From Oenanthe sinensis (taxonomy: Eukaryota; Streptophyta; Magnoliopsida; Apiales; Apiaceae): a DNA stretch of 64,000 nt. Each line of letters starts with the position of its first letter. Position 1 is the first letter of the stretch. Location of the stretch: positions 20,347,001-20,411,000 of the forward strand of contig CM053806.1 of NCBI GenBank assembly GCA_028671895.1. The letters run 5' to 3'. Below are positions 56,408 through 64,000 of the stretch, piece after piece. Both the position numbers and the translations under genes were made by a program. A model generated the notes under the pieces. The model saw nothing but the letters and a program-made list of their open reading frames with translations, did not search any database and was not told where the DNA came from.

Positions 56408-58498
56408 ATGAAAGATTCAACTGAGATCAAAGGAAAATTTGATACTAAAGCACTTGAAGGAATCTTCATGGGGTATGGTATTGACAGGACTGCATACAGA
56501 GTCTACATCATTGATCACAAGACTATGGATGAGAGTGTAAATGTCACCTTTGATGAAACTAAATTTCCTGGAATTGAAGGAAGTCAAGAAACAGAATCTT
56601 TAACCTTTGAAAAACAAGACTGTCTAGAAGAGATTGATGAGGATTCACCAAGAGTTGATCACACAATTTATGGTCCAATAATTGTTCATATCCAATCTGG
56701 AGAAAATGAAGGAACTGCTCAAATAACTGATTTTTCTGGGAATGTTCCAATGAATAGTGGACTTGAAGAAATTGATGTTGTCAACAGTGCAAGAGCAAAA
56801 GGTGCTGTCAATCAACAAGGTGTTGAAGACTCTAGTGATTCTCTAAGAGAAACAAAATGGAACAGAGATCACACTAATGATTTAATCATTGACGATCCAG
56901 GAAATGGAGTCAAAACAAGAAGAAAAGTTGCCAATGAATGCATGTACTCTTGTTTCCTTTCTCAAACTGAACCCAAAACTCTAGAAGAAGCTTTGGCTGA
57001 TCCAGATTGGATTAATGCCATGCAAGAAGAGCTTAATCAATTTGAAAGAAGTTGTGTTTGGGAATTGGTACCTAGACCAAAGAACAAATCCATAATAGAC
57101 ACCAAATGGGTTTATAAGAACAAGATGGATGATTGTGGTACTGTCACAAGAAACAAAGTAAGGCTGGTGGCAAAAGGTCATTGTCAACAGAAAGGGATTG
57201 GTTATGAAGAAACATTTGCTGCTGTTGCCAGACCAGAGGCAATAAGAATTTTTTTGGCTTTTGCTGCATTTGACAACTTCAAGGTGTTTCAAATGGATGT
57301 TAAGAGTGATTTCCCTAATGGAGAGTTAGAATATGAAGTGTATGTTGAACAACCCCAAGGCTTTGAAGATCCAAAGATGAAGAATTTTGTGTACAGACTA
57401 CTCAAGGCATTGTATGATCTAAAGTAAGCACCAAGGGCTTGGTATGATATTTTTTCTAAGTTTCTTCTTGATAACAACTTTACAAGAGGGATTATGACTA
57501 AAACTCTTTTCTATAAAAAGCATGGAAAAGATATCATTCTAGTTCAAGTATATGTTGATGACATTATCTTTGGCTCAACAAATGAAGATTTATGCAAGAA
57601 ATTCTCTGAGTTGATGCATAATAAATATGAGATGAGTATGATGGGTGAATTGGTATTCTTTCTTAGAATTCAAGTCTATCAAAAAGTAGATGGAATATTT
57701 ATTTGCCAAACTAAGTATGTCAAGGATCTTTTGAAAAGATTTGATATGGAAGACTCATCTCCTGCAAATACTCCAATCTCAACTGCAACTCAACTTGACA
57801 AGGATCCAAAAGGAAAGAAGGTGGACAATAAAATGTATAGAGGAATTATTGGCTCTCTCCTCTACCTAACAGCTAGCAGGCATGGTATCATGTTTGCAAC
57901 AGAGTTATGTGCAAGGTTTCACTCTGATCCAAAGGTGTCACACTTAATGGTTGTAAAAAGAATTTTAAGATACTTGAAAGGAACTCAAAATTTAGGCCTT
58001 TGGTATCCTAAAGAATCTGGTTTTTACTTGGTTGAATATTCAGACTCAGACTATGCTGGTTGCAGAATAGACAAAAAGAGTACAACATGAAGCTGTCAAT
58101 TTTTGGGAGAAAGATTGGTTTCATGGTTTAGCAAGAAGCAGCATTCAGTGTCAAATTCAACTATAGAGGCTGAATATATTGCAGCTGGTAGTTGCTGTGC
58201 TCAGTTACTTTGGATGAGGAACCAGCTATTGGACTATGTGTTGACTCTGTAAGGAATTCCTATCTTTTGTGACAACACTAGTACCATGACAATTTCTGAT
58301 AATCCTTTTCAACACTCTAAAACTAAGCACATTGACATCAGACATCATTTCATTCGAGATCATGTGGAGGAAGGCATAATAAAACTGATCTATGTGCCCA
58401 CAGAGAAACAACTTGTAGATATTTTCACCAAACCATTGGATGAAAAGACATTCAACAGGCTAGTAAGTGAATTGGGTATGTTAAATTTGTCCTATTAA
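56408..58498 (+). pseudogene. RT and RNase H of Sire-B
   Basis: A 339-codon frame (56408-57427) has the integrase tail and linker, then [19 protein letters not shown] and QMDVKSDFPNGELE. It ends in TAA where CAA is expected (YDLK-stop). The frame resumes at 57494 with YVDDIIFG (YVDD at 57551-57562), GSLLYLTASRHG and RILRYLKGTQNLG. RNase H follows with SDSDYAGC, then, after a stop at about 58088, TIEAEYIAAGSCC and KHIDIRHHF, ending at 58498. Motifs are well kept, but three or more stops are present. Confidence 0.85.
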
Positions 58499-58745
58499 TT
58501 TAATTCTATTTAGTTGATCAAAAATTTAGTTAACCAAATTTCACTGTGAATTAATGGCCTCCTGAGGGGTTTTGATTTTTGTCACAGTGGAAAGACATGA
58601 TGATATTTTACTAAGAGGTTAACTAATTTATTTTTAAGTAACTTAATTCATATGAGGTTAATAAAAAGTACTATCAAGGTTCTTTACAGTATGTTTTATT
58701 CATACTCTCATATAGTAATAAGTTACAGTTGAATCATGTGGAACT
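58499..58745 (+). other. Sire-B sequence after pol, no LTR found
   Basis: About 250 bases without an ORF or any similarity to the LTR at 37818. The expected 3' end of Sire-B is missing, and the join to LTR-like sequence lies near 58746. Confidence 0.5.
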
Positions 58746-58881
58746 TAATTCATTTGCTTGCTTACTTTTGTTTGTATTTCTTACTCGATATCATTACTAC
58801 TTGTTTGTTGTTATCAAGATAAGTGGTAATTTATCAAGTTGCATTTAACCCCCTCTTTTGCAACACTCATACTGTTTAACA
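58746..58881 (+). repeat. LTR end fragment of Sire-C
   Basis: Matches about 38877-39010 of the Sire-B LTR (CTTGCTTACTTTTGTTTG, CATTACTACTTGTTTGTTGT, GCAACACTCATACTGTTTAA) and ends in TTTAACA before the PBS. Confidence 0.75.
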
Positions 58882-58883
58882 AC

Positions 58884-58895
58884 TGGTATTAGAGC
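58884..58895 (+). other. Primer binding site of Sire-C
   Basis: TGGTATTAGAGC, two bases after the LTR end; the same variant as in LARD-3. Confidence 0.88.
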
Positions 58896-58932
58896 GGCAT
58901 GTTAGACATACATAACCTGAAAATATCTAAAC

Positions 58933-61535
58933 AAGAGTGCACAGAAAGTAAGCAGCATAAAAATACCAACCTTTGACAAAGAACACTACAATCTTTGGAA
59001 AAGAAAAATGACGTTGTTCATAAAAACAGCCAACCCACTTTATCCTGAAATTCTAGAAAATGGTCTTTTCATTCCTCAAACATATGTACTTGAAACTACA
59101 GTAGATGGTGAAACAATACCACCCTATTGGGTTCCTAAAAACATTTCATAGTACAATGACACTGAAAGAGAAAAAGTATCTTTGGATGACTGCTTGCAAT
59201 TTATCATTATAGAAGTACTTGATAATGTCATGTACAACAACATTATCAACTCTACCAGTGCCAAGCAAATATGGAAAACCATGGAGATACTCTGTGAAGA
59301 ACCGAAGAGGTGAAGGAAAATCAAAGACAAATACTTGTGTCTTAGTACGAAGCTTTTATGGCCAAACCAAGTGAAGGGTTGACTGAGATGTTTGAGAGGT
59401 TTAACAGGTTGATAAATGACATGCATCTGCATGGAAAGTTTTATGACAAAAAGGAAGTAAACATGAAATTCATGTTGACACTTCCTGACCATCTAGAGCA
59501 CAAGGTTACTGCCATAAGAGAAGGGAGGGATTTATCAAAAGTTTGTCTTGAAACTTTATATGGCATACTTAAAACCTATAAGCTAGAGTTGTTATAAAAG
59601 AGAACCATTCAGTCTGGTCAAAAAGGAAAGGTGGCCAACACTTCAAATGCCCTAGTAGCTCAAGATCCCAAAATGTTGCAGCTCCAAGAGTCTCAACATC
59701 AACAACACATCAAGATTGAAGAGGTCACAGATGAAGATGAAAGTGTGACTCTTAAACTCAAGGATGGTAAAGAAGATGAGTTCTACACTTTGGAAGAACT
59801 GGACAACTTGGAAAACAAAACAATGGCCTACATGGCAAGGAAGTTCTTCAATCTGAGATTCAAGAAGAACAAAGCTTTCAAACCCAGAGGACAAAGCTCC
59901 AGGTTCAAAAAGTCAAATATTTCAAAATCTGGAGGAAGTGGCAAAGGTGGTTACAAAACAGGTATGGTGGATAGATCTAAAATAAGGTGTTATAACTGCA
60001 ATGAAATGGAACATTTTGAAACAGAATGCAAAAAGCCAAAACAAGTTAGAAGAAATGACAATGATTATGAGGAACTCAAAGCAAAGTATGATGCCTTGCT
60101 CAAAAAGCAACAAGGAAGGGCTTTTGTGGCTGACGGAAAGTGTTGGGAAGATTCTGATGATGAAAAGAAAGAAGAATATGGAAATCTTTCTTTCATGCCA
60201 AACTCTGGAGAAGGTTCATCCACTTCATCAAATCAGGTACACATTCTTACTACTGTTGATATTAATACATCTCAGTATAAGAAAACTGTTTAAAGTTTAA
60301 GTTCTGAAATTTTCAATATTCATACAAGCATGCTAGCTGCTAATGAGGAAATTGTCAAACTGTCTAGTGCTAATGAGTTATTAAATATTAAGAATCATGA
60401 ACTATAACTTAAACAGAATGATTTTGAGTCCTTATAACAAGAAAATGAGATTTTTAAAAACAAGGTAGTTTATGCTTCCCATATTGATGAATTTCTCAGA
60501 AAACAGATTTCTGATAATGAACTCAAAATCAAGGCTTACAAAAATCCTTCTTCCCTATTAAAATCATACCATGTTTATAATACTGAAAATCAAAAGGTAG
60601 GTATAGGGTTTAACTATGAGAAGAAAAATGGTAAGAAACATACTGTAGAGTAAGATATCAAATATACTGTCAAACCTTCCATTATAAAGAAAGTTAAGAA
60701 TCCTATGTTCAAAAAGGCAGAATTTGAATTTGATGAGCAAGAATTAGTGATTAAACAAGAGATAGATGATGAGGATAATGAAGCTTTCACTAAGTCCCTT
60801 AAGGAAAAAGACACTGTCAAAATCCCTAATATAGTTAGTTTTGACCTTGATAGTAACCTGTGTTTAAAAGATGTTGTCAACACTGGCTAGATAGTAAGTT
60901 TAGAAGCTGCTGTCAAGATTGTGAGATGAAAATTTACGGTCATAACAACTCTATCTAAACCTACTATCAAAACCAGTATGACAATAACTTCTAAACATAC
61001 TGTCATGAAGAACAAGAAGAACAAAAATGGAAAACTAGGAATAAAATAGAAGAACAATTATAATTATATTCCTAATGCTCCTAGAAAATTGTGCAGCAAT
61101 TGTGGATCTTCTAGTCATCTAACTCATGTCTGCAACAAGAACAAGTCTAATGTCAAGAATGCTACCTCTATTAATGGAAATTTACAAAACATGCTTTTAA
61201 AGAACAAATAAGTATCTCACTGTGGTGATTTTGATTGCATTTCATGTAAAATGAACTTGATGAGTATTTGCTTTAACATGCCTTTTGCTAATGATCATGA
61301 ATGTTTGTATAAGAATGATAAAATTGAAAAGGCAAATACTCCAAGTCCTCCTAAAGTTAGGATGGACAAGCCACACAAGAACAAAGCCACCAAACTAGTT
61401 ATCAAAACTGAATGGGTAGCTACAGGAGTCATGCTCAAAGCAAAAGAAAGAATTCCAAATGAAACAAATTTAAAATGTGAACTAGCTAAGCCAAATGGAC
61501 CCAATGTGAGTTGGGTACCAAAAGCAACTTGAGAT
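58933..61535 (+). pseudogene. Gag of Sire-C
   Basis: The expected start codon is AAG at 58933-58935 (Sire-B has ATG), followed by SAQKVSS-like text. A TAG at about 59148 and a frameshift near 59300 follow. The 220-codon frame at 59631-60293 is intact with MANTSNALVAQDP, an intact CCHC knuckle (CYNCNEMEHFETEC) and WEDSDDEKKEEYG. The second knuckle, CSNCGSSSHLTHVC, is at about 61095-61135. The end, GPNVSWVPKAT, lies just before the protease. Several stops make the whole gag non-functional. Confidence 0.8.
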
Positions 61536-61559
61536 ATTTTTCTTTGCAGGGCAACATGA

Positions 61560-61950
61560 AAAATAAAAGAATAATGTGGATCATTGACAGTGGATGCTCA
61601 TGACACATGACAGGTGATAAAGCCCTGCTATCACAGTTCAAGGAAATGGTTGGCCCTTGTGTAACCTTTGGTGACAATAACATTGGTTTCACAATGAGAT
61701 ATGGCATATTAGAAGTTAGAAATTCGAAGATTGAGAAAATATCTATAGTAAATGGATTGAAGCATAATTTATTGAGTGTCACTCAATTTTGTAAAAGAGA
61801 ATTTAAAGTTGGTTTTGATTAATATAGATGCTCCATTATCAACAAGAAGACAGGAGAAGAAGCTCTTCAAGGAGTAAGAAAAGGAAGCGTCTACATAGCT
61901 GACTTAGATTCAGTAAGAAAAGACAAAGTCTACTATTTTTACAGTAAGGC
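61560..61950 (+). pseudogene. Protease domain of Sire-C
   Basis: MWIIDSGCS is followed by TGA where Arg (CGA) is expected, then HMTGDKALLSQFKEM, FGDNNIGFTM and HNLLSVTQFC. The frame stops again at 61820. Confidence 0.8.
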
Positions 61951-61959
61951 TTCTCTATC

Positions 61960-62803
61960 TAAGAGTTGGCTATGGCACAAGAAGCTTTTCCATTTGAACT
62001 TCAAAGCAATGAATTATCTAATGAAGAGAGAATTGGTGAAAGGGCTTCCTCAACTTGAATTATGTCAAGAAGGATTGTGTAAGGATTGCCAGAAAGGGAA
62101 GCTAAGGAGATCTAGTCACAAAAGCACTCCTAGTGGTTCAATTAATGAGGCATTTCAACTAATTCACATGGACTTATTTGGTCTTGTGAATGTCCAGTCA
62201 CTGGTAAGAAAAAGATATGCCTTAGTAATGGTTGATGATTTCTCAAGATACACTTGGGTAAGGTTTCTAGCATCCAAGGATGAGGCTGCACAAGAGATCA
62301 ATGATTTGGTAAGGGTTCTTGACAAGAATTCCAAGTACAAAGTGCAGACTTTGAGAAGTGACAATGGTATTGTGTTCAAAAACAGTATCATGAATGATTT
62401 CTGCAAAGACAATGGTATCACTCAACAATTCTTTGCACCAAGGACACCTCAACAAAATGGTGTTGTGGAAAGAAAGAACATAACTCTTATTAAGGCTGCA
62501 ATAATTATGTTGAGTGAAGAAAAACTTCCTACTTATTTCTGGGGTGAAGCAATCAATACAGCCTATTACACTCAAAACAGGACTATAGTCAACAAGGCCT
62601 ATGGAAAGACACCCTATGAATTGCTCACAGGAAGAAAACCTATTGTCAACCACTTTCATGTCTTTGGAAGCAAGTCCTACTTCATGAAAGATTCAACTAA
62701 GATCAAGGGAAAATTTGATACTAAAGCACTTGAAAGAATCTTCATGGGGTATGGAATTGACAGGCTGCATACAGAGTCTATATCATTGATCACAAGACTG
62801 TGA
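61960..62803 (+). CDS. Integrase domain of Sire-C, frame open
   Basis: The HHCC finger (WHKKLFHLNF...CKDCQKGK) is complete. The core has Asp at 62171-62173 (HMDLFGLV), Asp at 62360-62362 (LRSDNGI) and Glu at 62468-62470 (VVERKN). A GKTPYELLTGRKP region and an ERIFMGYGIDR end follow. The 269-codon frame from 61994 ends at 62803 through a small deletion that shifts the frame near 62765. It is the best-kept enzyme domain of the right block, although it cannot be made as part of a full polyprotein. Confidence 0.8.
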
Positions 62804-64000
62804 AGGAGAGTGTAAATGTCACCTTTGATGAAACAAAATTTCCTAGAGTAGAAGGAAGTCAAGAAACAGAATGTTTAGCCTTTGAAAATCAAGGCTATCT
62901 AGAAGAGACTGATGATGATTCATCAATAGTTGATCACACAATTTCTGGTCCAAAAATTGTTCCTATCCAATCTGGAGAAAATGAAGGAACTGATCAATCA
63001 ACTGATTTTTCTGGGAATGTTCCCATGAATAGTAGAATTGAAGAAATTGATGTTGTCAATAGTGCAAGAGCAAAAGATGCTGTCAATCAACAAGGTGTTG
63101 AAGACTCTAGTGATTCTCTAAGAGAAATAAAATGGAACAGAGATCACACTAATGATTTAATCATTGGTGATCCAGGAACTGGAGTCAAAACAAGAAGAAA
63201 TGTTTCTCTAGAACAGATTGGAATAATGTCATGCAAGAAGAGCTTAATCAATTTGAAAGAAGCTGTGTTTGGGAATTGGTGCGTAAACCAAAGAAAAAAT
63301 CCATAATAGGCACCAAATGGGTTTATAGGAACAAGATGGATGATTGTGGTACTGTTACAAGAAACAAAGCAAAGTTGGTGGCAAAAGATTACTGTCAACA
63401 GGAAGGGATTTATTATGAAGAAACATTTGCTCCTGTTGCCAGACTTGAGGCAACAAAAATCTTTTTGGCTTTTGTTGCATTCAACAACTTCAAGGGTTTT
63501 CAAATGGATGTAAAGAGTGTTTTCCTTAATGGAGAGTTAGAAGAAGAAGTGTATGTTGAACAACCCCCAGATTTTGAAGATCCAAAGATGAAGAATTTTG
63601 TGTACAGGCTACTCAAAGCATTGTATGGTCTAAAGCAAACACCAAGGGCTTTGTATGATACTCTTTCCAAGTTTCTTCTTGATAATAACTTTACAAGAGG
63701 GATTGTGGACAAAACTCTTTTCTACAAAAAGCATGGAAAAGATATTATTCTAGTTCAAGTATATGTTGATGACATTATCTTTGGCTCAACAAATGAAGAT
63801 TTATGCAAGAAATTCTTTGAGTTGATGCAAAACAAATATGAGATGAGTATGATGGGTAAATTGGTATTCTTTCTTGGACTTCAAGTCTATCAAAAAGTAG
63901 ATGGAATATTTATTTGCCAAACTAAGTATGTCAAGGATCTTTTGAAGAGATTTGATATAGAAGACTCATCTCCTGCAAAGACTTCATTCTCAACTGCAAC
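62804..64000 (+). pseudogene. Integrase tail, linker and RT of Sire-C, runs off the window
   Basis: 62800-63306 encodes the acidic linker (NVTFDETKFPRVEGSQET). A deletion near 63200 removes the text corresponding to ECMYSCFLSQTEPKTLEEAL of Sire-B and shifts the frame. RT then continues with [47 protein letters not shown] and YVDDIIFG (YVDD at 63762-63773) to the edge. Confidence 0.8.

Larger units (their letters stand above)
37818..58745 (+). mobile_element. Sire-B: degenerate Sirevirus-type Ty1/copia element
   Basis: Plus-strand order: LTR, damaged PBS, gag, protease, integrase, RT, RNase H ending at 58498. LARD-3 interrupts it at 41124-54725. Its 3' LTR and any extra ORF are missing. Sire-C, with about the same protein sequence, follows directly. 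Stops and small indels occur in every domain. The first gag knuckle is destroyed (first Cys to Ser, His to Tyr, last Cys to a stop) and the integrase finger His is Tyr (KKLSYLN). Confidence 0.82.
58746..64000 (+). mobile_element. Sire-C: Sirevirus-type element, right part, continues beyond window
   Basis: It starts with the last ~135 bases of an LTR, then a PBS, gag, protease, integrase and RT, and runs off the right edge. It closely resembles Sire-B and supplies the empty-site sequence for LARD-3. The integrase frame (61994-62803) is open with all three catalytic residues. Other domains have stops. Its 5' LTR front part is probably 36939-37817. Confidence 0.82.

Noticed and set aside
1..64000. 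Host protein-coding genes
   Set aside because: I looked for frames outside the retroelements (28260-30960, 36787-36938, 58499-58745) and found none above chance length or with a recognisable domain.

Overview
This is repeat DNA from a large, AT-rich plant nuclear genome, probably a eudicot. I find no host gene, tRNA, rRNA or CRISPR. Almost all of the 64 kb is LTR retrotransposons inserted into one another, and nearly every boundary can be fixed by TG...CA LTR ends, a primer binding site (PBS), a polypurine tract (PPT) and a 5-bp target site duplication (TSD). Lineage names come from protein motifs and layout read by eye, not from a search.

Left block (1-28213): an old, broken Sirevirus-type Ty1/copia element on the minus strand (called Sire-A). 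It runs off the left edge and lacks its upstream end. Its order in the sense direction is gag end, protease, integrase, RT/RNase H, a spacer, then a large extra (env-position) ORF. Two later elements split it. A copia element with 1.7-kb LTRs (99-7584, TSD gactg), tentatively Angela/BARE-like, sits in the extra ORF. A 13.9-kb element with decayed coding regions (LARD-2, 11417-25289, TSD ctggc/ttggc) sits in the RT/RNase H region.

Middle block (28214-36938): AT-rich sequence without genes, a possible fold-back element (29799-30768) and a complete but pol-less Ty3/gypsy Tat-type element (30965-36786, TSD ataag). The Tat element has gag on the minus strand, an antisense extra ORF with one intron and its own TATA box on the plus strand, and a 1.9-kb tandem array of 69-bp and 79-bp units before its 3' LTR.

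Right block (36939-64000): two related Sirevirus-type elements on the plus strand. Sire-B (37818 to about 58745) seems to have inserted into the 5' LTR of Sire-C (36939-37817, then 58746 to beyond the window). A very young 13.6-kb element, LARD-3 (41124-54725, TSD gtcat), lies inside the Sire-B gag region. Its two 1455-bp LTRs appear to differ at a single base, although its internal gag-pol remnants cannot encode working proteins.

The most interesting signals are non-coding: a palindromic 52/70-bp array with repeated GAAnnTTC words in the LARD-3 leader; a stem with a G-run loop near the LTR end of both LARD families; a GGCGCAACAAA word repeated in the LARD-2 LTR and leader; an ATCGATGGAT-type word repeated in three separate places in Sire-A; and the Tat array beside an antisense gene. 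Several elements (the Angela-like one, both LARDs, the Tat element) transposed while lacking enzymes, so they must have been mobilised by proteins from other copies.
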